Source: Serratia grimesii NBRC 13537 (GTDB lineage: Bacteria > Pseudomonadota > Gammaproteobacteria > Enterobacterales > Enterobacteriaceae). Taken from it: a stretch of 64,000 bases of DNA. The stretch spans positions 1 to 64,000 of the forward strand of contig NZ_BCTT01000016.1 in NCBI RefSeq assembly GCF_001590905.1. Reading direction: 5' to 3'. The notes under the pieces are model-generated. The model was not told the origin of the DNA, ran no database searches, and saw nothing but the letters and a program-made list of their open reading frames with translations. Made by a program: the position numbers and the translations under genes. Positions 1-9,700 of this stretch are shown here, one piece after another. The number at the start of each line of letters is the position of its first letter. Position 1 is the stretch's first letter.

Positions 1-44
1 CCCCGGAGCGTACACGTAGTACGCGAGGAGGCCGAGCACTGCCC
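1..44 (+). repeat. Copy 1 of a glnB-flanking inverted repeat
   Basis: This GC-rich block at the window edge matches the reverse complement of 471-514 at about 39 of 45 positions (shared cores CGGAGCGTA, GTAGTACG, GAGGAG, ACTGCCC). The two copies bracket glnB. It may continue beyond the window. I do not recognise the family; it is not ERIC, and no other copy was seen here. Confidence 0.7.
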
Positions 45-79
45 AAGCTCAAGCTAGCGGTGCCCGGTAGACGATCACA

Positions 80-433
<354 letters not shown>

Positions 434-470
434 CTATTCACTAGGCTATTTTTCTTGTCATTTTGCGCCC

Positions 471-514
471 GGGCAGTACTCGGGCTCCTCACGTACTACC
501 TATACGCTCCGGGC
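471..514 (-). repeat. Copy 2 of the glnB-flanking inverted repeat
   Basis: Reverse complement of the block at 1-44 with about six mismatches. It sits in the glnB-nadE gap. Within it and its left edge, GCCCG and CGGGC can pair into a short hairpin. Opposite orientation of the two copies around one gene is what suggests a dispersed intergenic repeat rather than coding relics. Confidence 0.7.
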
Positions 515-554
515 CCTGCGTGCTGTCCGAACCCAAATTAACGGCGACGATAAC

Positions 555-569
555 GCCTATTGAATAGGC
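555..569. other. Stem-loop between nadE and glnB
   Basis: A 6-bp perfect stem, GCCTAT/ATAGGC, with a 3-nt loop lies 6 bp beyond the nadE stop. No T-run follows on the nadE strand, so it is a poor intrinsic terminator; it may stabilise the nadE 3' end. Confidence 0.4.
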
Positions 570-575
570 ACTTAA

Positions 576-2198
576 TTACCAATTTTTGCGGCCAAAGCCG
601 GATGTGATTGGGTAGCGGCGGTCTTTGCCGAAATTGCGGGCGGTAATACGCGGCCCGACGGCAGCCTGACGCCGTTTGTATTCGTTGATATCCACCAGAC
701 GGATAACTTTGCGCACGATCGCCTCGTCGAAACCTTCGGCCACCAGATCGGCAACCGACTTATCGCGTTCGACATAACCTTCCAGAATCGCATCCAGAAT
801 GTCGTACGGCGGCAAGCTGTCCTGATCGAGCTGATCCGGTGCGAGCTCTGCGGACGGCGGGCGATCGATAACGCGCTGAGGGATCACATAAGAAACGGTA
901 TTGCGGTATTCGGATAACTTGAATACCAGTGTTTTCGGTACGTCTTTCAGTACGTCGAAACCACCCGCCATATCACCATACAGCGTGGCATAACCTACCG
1001 CCATCTCGCTTTTATTGCCGGTCGTCAACACGATGCTACGGCGCTTATTAGACAGCGCCATCAACACCACACCACGGCAGCGTGCCTGCAAGTTTTCTTC
1101 CGTGGTATCACGTTCGGTACCGGCAAACATTGGCGTCAGTTGGCCCATAAAGGCATCAAACATAGGCTCAATGGAGACGATATCAAATTCAATACCCAGG
1201 ATTTCGGCTTCTTCTTTGGCGTCGGCAATGCTGATATCCGCGGTGTAGCGGAACGGCATCATTAGTGCCTGCACTTTATCTTTGCCCAATGCATCGACGG
1301 CAATTGCCAGCGTCAGCGCCGAATCGATACCGCCAGACAACCCCAGCACTGCGCCCTTAAAGCCATTTTTGGTGACGTAATCGCGCACTGCCAGCACCAG
1401 GGCTTCATACACCTGCGCTAACTGTGGTAACTCAGCAGCCGGTGCCGTCATTGGCACGACGTCCAGCTCATTGAACTCAAGTAACGTGACCTGTTCGGCA
1501 AATGCCGCCAGACGGTGGGTCATGTTGCCAGCGGCGTCGAATACCTTCGAGCAGCCGTCAAAAATCAGTTCATCCTGCCCACCGATCTGGTTCAGGTACA
1601 CCAGAGGCAAATGGGTGCGTTGGCAATGGCCAGCCATCAGCGTTTTGCGGATATACGGCTTTTCACGGTTGTACGGCGAGGCATTGATAGACAAAATCAT
1701 TTCAGCGCCAGCGGCCTTGGCAACATCGACCGGCTCAGGGAACCACAGATCTTCACAAATCAGCAGGCCCAATTGATAGCCTTTCAGCTCAACCACGCAG
1801 GTTTCATTGCCCGCCTGGAAGTAGCGTTTCTCATCGAAAACACCATAGTTCGGCAACTGCTGCTTGAAGTAACGCGCCAGCAACTTCCCTTCGGAGAACA
1901 GCGACAGCGCATTATAGAGTTTATCGCCTTCACGCCACGGGTGGCCGACCAGAATGGCTACATCGACCGACGCCTGTTGCAAACGATGCAACTGCGCGTC
2001 ACAGCGCTGATAAAAATCATTGCGATACAACAGGTCTTCCGGCGGATAACCAGACAGCGCCAGTTCGGTGAACATGACCAGATCGGCTCCCGCCTTCTGC
2101 TGCTCTTGCACCGTTTGCAACATGCGCTCGGTGTTGCCTTCAATGTCACCGACCAGCAGGTTTAACTGGGCCAATGCGATGGATAGTGATCTGCTCAT
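576..2198 (-). CDS. nadE: Glutamine-dependent NAD+ synthetase
   Basis: Converts nicotinic acid adenine dinucleotide to NAD using ATP and glutamine. The 540 residues hold two domains: an N-terminal nitrilase-type glutaminase (about 1-260) with the Glu45-Lys112-Cys148 triad (TELALSGYPPEDL, KQQLPNYGVFDE, LLICEDLW), and a C-terminal NAD synthase with the pyrophosphatase loop SGGIDS at 288-293. This is the two-domain enzyme, unlike the short ammonia-dependent NadE of E. coli K-12. It begins MSRSLSIALAQLN. The next gene upstream on this strand, glrR, is 129 bp away. Known family, high certainty. Confidence 0.96.
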   Translation of the reverse strand: MSRSLSIALAQLNLLVGDIEGNTERMLQTVQEQQKAGADLVMFTELALSGYPPEDLLYRNDFYQRCDAQLHRLQQASVDVAILVGHPWREGDKLYNALSLFSEGKLLARYFKQQLPNYGVFDEKRYFQAGNETCVVELKGYQLGLLICEDLWFPEPVDVAKAAGAEMILSINASPYNREKPYIRKTLMAGHCQRTHLPLVYLNQIGGQDELIFDGCSKVFDAAGNMTHRLAAFAEQVTLLEFNELDVVPMTAPAAELPQLAQVYEALVLAVRDYVTKNGFKGAVLGLSGGIDSALTLAIAVDALGKDKVQALMMPFRYTADISIADAKEEAEILGIEFDIVSIEPMFDAFMGQLTPMFAGTERDTTEENLQARCRGVVLMALSNKRRSIVLTTGNKSEMAVGYATLYGDMAGGFDVLKDVPKTLVFKLSEYRNTVSYVIPQRVIDRPPSAELAPDQLDQDSLPPYDILDAILEGYVERDKSVADLVAEGFDEAIVRKVIRLVDINEYKRRQAAVGPRITARNFGKDRRYPITSGFGRKNW

Positions 2199-2327
2199 TG
2201 TTTAGGATCCCGCTTAATACGTTCCATGGTTCTCTGTGTTGGGCCACGCCACAAACAAGAGAACGGAGTGTAAATCATTCCGTTGCGTTTGTTGAGAACC
2301 TGCGTGCGCAGGCCGCAGCGGAAAATA

Positions 2328-3665
2328 TCATTCTTTAAAATCGTTGGCGTCCAGTTCATGACGCGACAGCAATTTATAAAACTCGGTGCGGTTACGGCCT
2401 GCCATACGCGCGGCCTGCGTCACGTTACCTTTGGTGATCTGTAACAGCTTGCGCAGGTAATGTAATTCAAACTGATTACGCGCCTCGACAAAGGTCGGCA
2501 AGGCGGTATTTTCCCCTTCCAGCGCCTGTTCCACCAGCGCTTCGCTGATCACTGGCGCAGAGGTCAAGGCCACACACTGTTCGATAACGTTCACCAGTTG
2601 GCGCACGTTACCCGGCCAGCTGGCGGTCATCAGGCGTTTCATGGCGTCCGAAGAGAAGCTACGGACAAACGGCTTGTGGCGTTTGGCGGATTCGCGCAGC
2701 AGATGATTGGCCAGTAATGGAATATCCTCGGCGCGTTCATTCAGTGCAGGGATTTTCAGGTTCACCACATTCAGGCGATAGTACAAATCCTCACGGAATT
2801 CGTTTTTCGCCATCGCCTTTTGCAGATCGCGGTGAGTGGCGGAAATAATGCGTACGTCAATGTCCAAATCACGGTTACTGCCCAACGGACGTACCTTGCG
2901 CTCTTGCAGCACGCGCAACAATTTAACCTGGAGCGAAAGCGGCATATCGCCGATCTCATCAAGGAACAGCGTGCCGCCGGCTGCCGCCTGAAATAGCCCT
3001 TCACGGCTACTCACTGCGCCGGTAAACGCCCCTTTTGCATGGCCAAACAGTTCTGACTCCAGCAACTGCTCCGGCAACGCGCCACAGTTAATGGCAATAA
3101 ACGCCTTTTTACCACGTGGGCTGGCACCATGAATCGCTTGCGCCAGCACCTCTTTACCGGTACCGCTATGGCCGTTGATCAAGACGCTGACATCGGACTG
3201 TGCCACCATTTTTGCCTGCTCGAGCAGGCGCAGCATAATCGGGCTGCGGGTAACGATCTCTTCACGCCAACTGTCATCACCCGCAGGCAACGACAATGAC
3301 AGCGCTTCGTCGATGGCCTTATACAACGCATCGCGATCCACCGGCTTGGTCAGGAAGCTGAACACCCCTTGCTGTGTGGCAGCCACCGCGTCCGGGATCG
3401 AGCCGTGGGCGGTAAGGATGATCACCGGCATGCCCGGCTGATGTTTCTGGATCTCGGCAAACAACGCCATGCCGTCCATCTCATCCATCCGTAAATCGCT
3501 TATCACCAGATCAATCTTTTCGCGCCCTAACAGGCGCAACGCTTCCTGACCGCTTTCTGCAGTGGTGACATGAAAACCTTCGCTGGTCAGGCGCATTCCC
3601 AACAGCTTGAGCAGGCTGGGATCGTCGTCAACCAATAATAAATTGGCCGGTTTGCGTGCTGTCAT
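2328..3665 (-). CDS. glrR: Sigma-54-dependent response regulator GlrR (QseF)
   Basis: Response regulator of the GlrK/GlrR envelope two-component system. The 445 residues comprise a receiver domain with phospho-acceptor Asp57 (LVISDLRMDEMDG), an AAA+ domain with Walker A GHSGTGK (165-171), the sigma-54-contacting GAFTGA loop (212-217) and Walker B LFLDEI (233-238), and a C-terminal Fis-type HTH (about 405-440). The start codon overlaps the qseG stop by 4 bp, so it is translationally linked to qseG and glrK. Its predicted targets are the three operators upstream of glmY in this window. Confidence 0.96.
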   Translation of the reverse strand: MTARKPANLLLVDDDPSLLKLLGMRLTSEGFHVTTAESGQEALRLLGREKIDLVISDLRMDEMDGMALFAEIQKHQPGMPVIILTAHGSIPDAVAATQQGVFSFLTKPVDRDALYKAIDEALSLSLPAGDDSWREEIVTRSPIMLRLLEQAKMVAQSDVSVLINGHSGTGKEVLAQAIHGASPRGKKAFIAINCGALPEQLLESELFGHAKGAFTGAVSSREGLFQAAAGGTLFLDEIGDMPLSLQVKLLRVLQERKVRPLGSNRDLDIDVRIISATHRDLQKAMAKNEFREDLYYRLNVVNLKIPALNERAEDIPLLANHLLRESAKRHKPFVRSFSSDAMKRLMTASWPGNVRQLVNVIEQCVALTSAPVISEALVEQALEGENTALPTFVEARNQFELHYLRKLLQITKGNVTQAARMAGRNRTEFYKLLSRHELDANDFKE

Positions 3666-4531
3666 TGCGCGTGGGACTCCTTGTTAGCAGGGGACGGCGC
3701 ATAGGTATCTTCCGGCTCCACCGGCAGGGCTGTGCCCTTCTCCGGTTCCGCGTCCGGTTCTGCGGCTTTGTTTGGTGCCACTTTCTTCACGGCGTCGGTT
3801 TTTTGTTGCGTCGCACTGTTGTCCGGAATCTCAGTTTGCAACTGCTTGCGCGAAGAGAGCTGGCGTTCGATATCAGTCAGGTTTTCCAACTTACGTGACG
3901 TGTCCTGCAACTGTGCCTGCAAACGTATTTGGCTCTGGCGCAACTGATCTATCTGGCTGTCAGAACTTTCCTGCAGATGTTGGTAGCGTGCCTTTTCATC
4001 AAACAGAGTGATCTGCAGCACCTGCTGCTGACGCCACAATTGCAACAACGGGCGCAGTGAACTTGGGAACTCCAGACGATAACTGTTCAGGCGATCGATC
4101 ATCTGGCGACGTTCGCCAGAGGTTGGCTCAGCGCTACCCAACAGGATGCTTTGTTTGAAAATCCCATACCAACTGTCACCAGGCAGCGTTTTCGCCAGCG
4201 CACGCGCCTGGGTGGAACCGATACGATCGGCGCAATCCATGGCTCGCAGCCAGTAAAGAGAGTTATTCAACGCATCTTTTTCGTCGAGCGGCCACAGGGT
4301 GTCACACGCTGCAATGCGGTAATCCACCACTTTTGTGTCCGGGATCGCTTCCTGCTGCGGCTGGCTTAAGCCACCGCTGACCGCGCGATCAACACAGCCA
4401 GCCAGTAGAAAGGGCACAAAAAGAACGCTGCCTAAAAAGGAAAATCGACGCTTGCCGAGCGGCGTACCCTGTGTGGCACGCGGTGAACGTTCGGTCTGTG
4501 AGAGACGAAGGCGTTTAGACCATGTGTACAT
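3662..4531 (-). CDS. qseG: Outer-membrane lipoprotein QseG
   Basis: Middle gene of the glrK-qseG-glrR operon. In E. coli and relatives QseG is an outer-membrane lipoprotein that acts with the GlrK sensor. A basic N-terminus and hydrophobic stretch precede the lipobox LLAGC (Cys46). The mature part has a Gln-rich coiled-coil segment (about 185-230) and an acidic/Pro-rich, poorly conserved tail (about 245-289). At 289 residues it is longer than the roughly 237-residue E. coli protein, mostly because of the N-terminal leader and this tail. It starts 2 bp after the glrK stop. A later start inside the leader is possible. Confidence 0.9.
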   Translation of the reverse strand: MYTWSKRLRLSQTERSPRATQGTPLGKRRFSFLGSVLFVPFLLAGCVDRAVSGGLSQPQQEAIPDTKVVDYRIAACDTLWPLDEKDALNNSLYWLRAMDCADRIGSTQARALAKTLPGDSWYGIFKQSILLGSAEPTSGERRQMIDRLNSYRLEFPSSLRPLLQLWRQQQVLQITLFDEKARYQHLQESSDSQIDQLRQSQIRLQAQLQDTSRKLENLTDIERQLSSRKQLQTEIPDNSATQQKTDAVKKVAPNKAAEPDAEPEKGTALPVEPEDTYAPSPANKESHAQ

Positions 4532-4533
4532 TA

Positions 4534-5970
4534 TTATTCATTCTCGGCGGTTAATGGCAATTCAATACGGAAGCAGACGTCTGCGCCAGCAACTTCGACC
4601 AGTTGCAGCTCGCCGCGCATCCGGCGGATACAATCCTGCGCGATACTTAGCCCAAGACCGCTTCCTTTTACCGCCCCTTTTCGCTGGTGACTACCCTGGA
4701 AAAAAGGCTCAAAAATCATGGTTTGCTCAGCTTCGGGGATCGGCGTGCCGCTATTGGCGACATCAATCTGCACCCGTTGCCCAACCTGACGGCTGCGGAT
4801 CCAAATGTTACCGGATTCCTTACCGTAGTGCACCGCATTGGAGTAGAGATTATCCAGTACGCGCATTAATAGCGTAGGCTCTGCCCAGCAGATTTCCGCA
4901 TCCAGCTGGATCTCGGTGCGAATCATTTTTGCCCGAGCCGGTAAACTGTGCGCAGCAACGACCATTTCAACCATTTCTTCCAACGCAACATTCTCATGTT
5001 CCGCCGGGCCATCGGCCAGTTTACGGTTGTAATCCAGCAGTTGTTCAATCAGCTGCTGCAAGTGACGGCTACTTTGATCGAGAATGGTCACCACTTCTTT
5101 TTGATCGGACGTCAACGGACCGGCAACTTCGTCCGCCAGCAGCTCGGTACCCTCACGCATGCTGGCCAGCGGCGTCTTCAACTCATGCGATATATGGCGT
5201 AAAAACTCATGGCGCTGCGATTCCAACCACGCTAACCGCTCACTCAACCAAATAATGCGTTGCGCCAACGAACGTAGTTCTCGCGGTCCTTTAAAAGATG
5301 CCGTACTACCTAATGCTCGCCCTTCCCCTAAACGGTTGATCATCCGCTCAACCGCTTTTACCGGGCCGATAATCATCCGGGTGAACAGCACCACCAACAT
5401 CACACTGACCAGAAACAGCATCAACGCCTGCCAGCCGAAGAACTGGCCACGCTCAGCAATCGCCTGCTGTAACTGTTGACCCCGTGAAAACACCACGGCA
5501 CGCGTGGCCTGCACCATCTCGGCATTAGAGCGTGAAAACGACTCCAACAGAGCCGAAGCCTGTGAGTCCGGCCCACTGCTTTGACATTTAATCGCCGCAA
5601 GCTGGGTCAGCAAATTACGCAACGTTTGATAATAACGTTCATCAGGCAGGATTGGTGCATGCGCGTCGAGCATCTGCGAATACTGTTTTCGTTGGTTCTG
5701 GTACAGCTTTTCCAGAGTGGGATCGACCAATACGCAATATTGGCGATAGCTGCGCTCCATTTCCAGCGCCACACTGGTCATGGCCTCGCTGCGTCGCGCA
5801 TCCACCAGCGTGGTGCGGTTGATGTCTGCCGCCTGCGCGCTCAGGTGATCCAGGCTCTGGTAAGCCTGATAAGCCAGCACCAACAGCGGCAACAGCACCA
5901 GCAGGAACGCCATCAGCACCAGTTGGCGCAGCGAGCGGGGAAATAAACGCCATCTTTTCAACGAAATCAT
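4534..5970 (-). CDS. glrK: Sensor histidine kinase GlrK (QseE)
   Basis: Membrane sensor kinase of 478 residues that phosphorylates GlrR. TM1 (about 15-35), a periplasmic domain rich in Gln and Arg (about 36-178), TM2 (about 180-199), HAMP (about 200-250), HisKA with the phospho-His in the ISHELKTPL motif (His262), and an HATPase domain ending in GSGLGLSIAQD. It is the first gene of the glrK-qseG-glrR unit and lies downstream of glmY on the same strand, as in E. coli and Yersinia. No strong terminator separates glmY from glrK, so some read-through is possible. Confidence 0.96.
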   Translation of the reverse strand: MISLKRWRLFPRSLRQLVLMAFLLVLLPLLVLAYQAYQSLDHLSAQAADINRTTLVDARRSEAMTSVALEMERSYRQYCVLVDPTLEKLYQNQRKQYSQMLDAHAPILPDERYYQTLRNLLTQLAAIKCQSSGPDSQASALLESFSRSNAEMVQATRAVVFSRGQQLQQAIAERGQFFGWQALMLFLVSVMLVVLFTRMIIGPVKAVERMINRLGEGRALGSTASFKGPRELRSLAQRIIWLSERLAWLESQRHEFLRHISHELKTPLASMREGTELLADEVAGPLTSDQKEVVTILDQSSRHLQQLIEQLLDYNRKLADGPAEHENVALEEMVEMVVAAHSLPARAKMIRTEIQLDAEICWAEPTLLMRVLDNLYSNAVHYGKESGNIWIRSRQVGQRVQIDVANSGTPIPEAEQTMIFEPFFQGSHQRKGAVKGSGLGLSIAQDCIRRMRGELQLVEVAGADVCFRIELPLTAENE

Positions 5971-6254
5971 CTCATTGTCTCTAGTCTGCTTCGATGCTAA
6001 CTGAGTCGCCGATGAGAGGAAAGCCCGGCGTTCAGCGGAGCGTCAGGAAAATACAGGCAAGCGGGCCTTGGGCAGGAATTTGTGTTTGGGTCTGTCGTAA
6101 TGAAAGAGAGGTAAACATGACTTTAACGAATTGACGTTGGGGCAGGACTGCCCCATCGCAAGAAAGTGTGGATGCCCTTAAACCTCGTCCCCAGGGTGAT
6201 GTAGCACTAAGCTGGCATCGAATAGGACGAATAGCATCCGTAAGTATCCGGATT
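5971..6254. other. glmY-glrK intergenic region
   Basis: About 285 bp without a supported gene. It contains a 7-bp GC-rich hairpin (GGGGCAG/CTGCCCC, 6137-6152) and an ATCCG/CGGAT pairing near 6231-6253, neither followed by a T-run on the minus strand. It must hold the glrK ribosome-binding region and possibly a glrK promoter; I see no convincing consensus promoter. Confidence 0.4.
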
Positions 6255-6448
6255 TGATGAATACTCATCACAGTTGGATACAGGCGGTGCCTCACTCCAC
6301 GTGTCGCCCGATGCTTGATAAAGCGCTTGCGCGTCTGTTATCGGTTTGGTTGGACGATAGGCACCATTTCTTTGGCATCATTCGGAGGCTTATGAGGCAA
6401 CTATTCCGTCTAAATACGGGGCCGTCATAAAAAGGTGAATGAGCAACT
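6255..6448 (-). ncRNA. glmY: Small RNA GlmY
   Basis: GlmY mimics GlmZ and sequesters RapZ, which raises GlmS synthesis when glucosamine-6-phosphate is low. The predicted 5' end AGTTGCTCATTCACC differs by one base from the E. coli start as I recall it. Internal GlmY/GlmZ-type blocks follow, including TTGCCTCATAAGCCTCCG, GGTGCCTATCGTCC and GTGAGGCACC. Position between purL and glrK, on the glrK strand, is the conserved locus. The start is set by the promoter elements. The 3' end is only estimated because no hairpin plus T-run is visible. Confidence 0.85.
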
Positions 6449-6455
6449 GGAGAGA

Positions 6456-6484
6456 ATAATGCACTTATCGTGCCAATTTTTCAA
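6456..6484 (-). promoter_or_regulatory. Overlapping sigma-54 and sigma-70 promoters of glmY
   Basis: On the minus strand TTGGCACGATAAGTGCA (6476-6460) matches the sigma-54 -24/-12 consensus, with GG and GC correctly spaced. A sigma-70 promoter overlaps it: TTGAAA (6484-6479), 17 bp, CATTAT (6461-6456). Both predict a start near 6448, the 5' end of GlmY. The same dual arrangement is known for E. coli glmY. Confidence 0.88.
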
Positions 6485-6582
6485 TATATTTATTAACACA
6501 TTGAAATTAAATAAAAATAATTTTAATCGCGGCTAAAGTGGTCGCTTTATCACGGCATTCGATGAATAAAAAAACACCGCCC

Positions 6583-6600
6583 TGTCTCCAAAACCCGACA
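6583..6600. promoter_or_regulatory. GlrR operator 3 (promoter-proximal)
   Basis: Exact TGTC-N10-GACA, the GlrR binding consensus. Its centre is about 143 bp upstream of the predicted glmY start. The AT-rich stretch between it and the promoter (6480-6540) would suit DNA bending, possibly by IHF. Confidence 0.88.
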
Positions 6601-6645
6601 ACTTAACTCAATTAATTTTACACCATTATAAAACAACGAGTTATG

Positions 6646-6663
6646 TGTCTCTTTTTAGAGACA
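6646..6663. promoter_or_regulatory. GlrR operator 2
   Basis: Exact TGTC-N10-GACA with additional dyad symmetry (TGTCTCT/AGAGACA). The centre is about 206 bp upstream of the predicted glmY start and 63 bp from operator 3. Confidence 0.88.
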
Positions 6664-6677
6664 GTGAAAGTAGCCTC

Positions 6678-6695
6678 TGTCGCAAAATGCAGACA
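6678..6695. promoter_or_regulatory. GlrR operator 1 (distal)
   Basis: Exact TGTC-N10-GACA, centred 32 bp (about three helical turns) beyond operator 2 and roughly 20 bp from the purL terminator hairpin. The enhancer array thus fills the space between purL and glmY. Confidence 0.88.
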
Positions 6696-6714
6696 ATAAC
6701 CCTCCCCACCCAAT

Positions 6715-6741
6715 AAAAAGGGGCGCAATCTCTTGCGCCCC
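6715..6741 (-). terminator. purL terminator
   Basis: Minus strand: 9-bp stem GGGGCGCAA/TTGCGCCCC with a 4-nt loop followed by TTTTTATTG, 24 bp past the purL stop. A strong intrinsic terminator that insulates glmY from purL. Confidence 0.9.
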
Positions 6742-6764
6742 GCAGTCCACTGCTGAATGCTTAC

Positions 6765-9700
6765 TTAGCCCAGCTGCTTACGAGCGTTACGGAACATGCG
6801 CATCCACGGGCTGTCTTCGCCCCACTCTTCTGGGTGCCATGAGTTACTGACAGTGCGGAATACACGCTCTGGATGCGGCATCATCACCGTCGCACGGCCA
6901 TTAGCGCTGGTCACAGCGGTGATACCGTTCGGCGAACCATTCGGGTTCGCTGGGTAGGTTTCTGTCACATGGCCCGCATTATCGACAAATCGCAAAGCAA
7001 CCAGACCATGGTGCTCCAACGCCGCCAAGTGTGCAGCATCCCGCACCTCGACGTGCCCTTCACCGTGTGACACGGCGATCGGCATGCGAGAACCCGCCAT
7101 ACCTTGCATGAACAGTGACGGGCTAGCCGCCACTTCCACCAGACTGAAACGCGCTTCGAAACGGTCAGACAGGTTACGTACAAAGCGAGGCCAATGTTCT
7201 GCACCTGGGATCAGATCACGCAGGTTCGACATCATCTGGCACCCGTTACACACACCCAATGCCAGGGTTTGCGGACGATGGAAGAAAGATTCGAATTCGT
7301 CGCGAACGCGATCGTTGAACAGAATCGATTTCGCCCAACCTTCACCGGCACCCAATACGTCGCCGTACGAGAAACCACCACAGGCGACCAACGTATGGAA
7401 GTCCTGCAAATCGCGACGCCCTTCCAGCAAATCGCTCATATGCACATCTACCGCATCAAAACCGGCGCGATGGAATGCTGCTGCCATTTCAACATGGGAG
7501 TTAACACCCTGCTCACGCAGCACCGCCACTTTAGGGCGTGCACCCTTGGCGATATACGGCACAGCAATGTCTTCTTCTGGCGCGAAGCTCAATTTGACGT
7601 TCAGGCCAGGATCGCGCTCGTCCTGTTTGGCCTTGTGTTCCTGATCGGCACACTCAGGATTATCACGCAGGCGCTGCATCTGCCAGGTCGTTTCTGCCCA
7701 CCAGGTACGCAACGTCGCACGGCTTTCGCTGTACACCGTTTTATCGCCCTGAGTAATCACAAAGCGATCGCCAGCCTGTACGCTGCCGATATGGTGCACA
7801 TTGTCGATCAGACCCTGCTGAGCAAATACGTGTTTTACAGCTTCAAGCTGGTCAGCAGATACTTGAATTACCGCCCCCAACTCCTCGTTGAACAATGCGG
7901 CCAGTGCATCATCACCCAACGCGTTAATGTCCGCCTGCACGCCGCAGTGACCGGCAAACGCCATTTCTGCCAACGTGACCAACAGGCCACCGTCAGAACG
8001 GTCGTGGTAAGCCAGCAGTGCGCGATCGGCCACCAACTGTTGCATCGCATTAAAGAAGCCCGCCAATTGCTCGACATTGCGCACGTCGGCCGGTTTGTCA
8101 CCTAACTGGCGGTAAACCTGTGCCAATGCGGTGGCGCCCAGCGCGTTATGTCCATTACCCAGGTCGATCAACAGCAGCGCGCTGTCGCCCTTATCGGTAC
8201 GCAACTGTGGCGTCACGGTATGGCGTACGTCTTCTACGCGAGCAAAACCGGTGATAACCAACGACAACGGCGAGGTCATTTCACGCTGTTCATTACCTTC
8301 CTGCCAGCGAGTTTTCATCGACATTGAGTCTTTGCCCACGGGAATCGTAATACCCAGTGCAGGACAAAGCTCTTCGCCAACGGCTTTCACGGCTTCATAC
8401 AGACCGGCGTCTTCACCCGGGTGACCTGCTGCTGCCATCCAGTTAGCGGAAAGCTTCACGCGTTTGAGTGAACCAATCTCAGTTCCAGCCAAGTTGGTCA
8501 ACGCTTCCCCTACCGCCAGGCGGCCAGAAGCGGCGAAGTCCAACAGAGCGACCGGCGCACGTTCGCCGATCGACATCGCTTCACCATAGTAACTGTCCAG
8601 GCTGGCGGTCGTTACTGCACAATCCGCTACAGGGATCTGCCATGGACCAACCATCTGATCACGCGCCACCATACCGGTCACGGTACGGTCGCCAATGGTG
8701 ATCAGGAAGGTTTTCTCGGCAACAGCCGGCAAATGCAGAACACGGTTGACTGCATCAGCCAGAGTAATATTGTCACGCTGCACCGGCTCGCCTTTGGCCT
8801 GCAGGCGCGTTACGTCACGCGTCATCTTCGGCGTTTTGCCCAGCAGCACGTCCAGCGGCATGTCGATCGGTTGATTGTCGAAATGACTGTCGTTCAGCGT
8901 CAAATGCTGTTCTTCGGTAGCCTCACCAATCACGGCATAAGGGGCACGTTCGCGGCGACAAATCTCGTCAAACTGCGCCATCTGCGCTGGCGCAATCGCC
9001 ATGACATAACGTTCTTGCGATTCGTTACACCAGACTTCCAGTGGGCTCATGCCCGGCTCGTCGTTCAGAATATCGCGCAGTTCGAAACGACCACCGCGGC
9101 CACCGTCGCTAACCAACTCAGGCATGGCGTTAGACAAGCCACCAGCACCCACATCGTGAATAAACAGAATTGGGTTTTGTGCGCCCAATTGCCAGCAGCG
9201 GTCAATCACTTCCTGGCAACGGCGCTCCATTTCCGGGTTGTCGCGCTGTACCGAGGCGAAATCCAGATCGGCGTCAGACTGGCCGGACGCCATGGAAGAG
9301 GCTGCACCACCACCCAGACCGATGTTCATCGCCGGGCCACCCAGCACCACCAACTTGGCGCCTACGGTGATTTCCGCTTTTTGCACGTGATCGGCGCGGA
9401 TGTTACCAATACCGCCCGCCAGCATGATCGGCTTGTGGTAGCCACGCAGTTCCACGCCATTATGGCTGTTGACCTGCTCTTCATAAGTACGGAAGTAACC
9501 CACCAGTGCCGGACGGCCAAATTCGTTGTTGAACGCTGCACCGCCTAATGGACCTTCGGTCATGATGTCCAGAGCAGTAACGATGCGGTCAGGTTTGCCG
9601 AAATCCTGTTCCCACGGCTGTTCGAAGCCAGGAATACGCAGGTTGGAGACAGAGAAGCCCACCAGGCCCGCTTTGGGTTTGGCACCGCGACCGGTAGCAC

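Noticed and set aside
6137-6152. GGGGCAGTCCTGCCCC hairpin as glmY terminator
   Set aside because: No T-run follows on the minus strand and it lies about 300 nt from the GlmY 5' end, too far for the known RNA.
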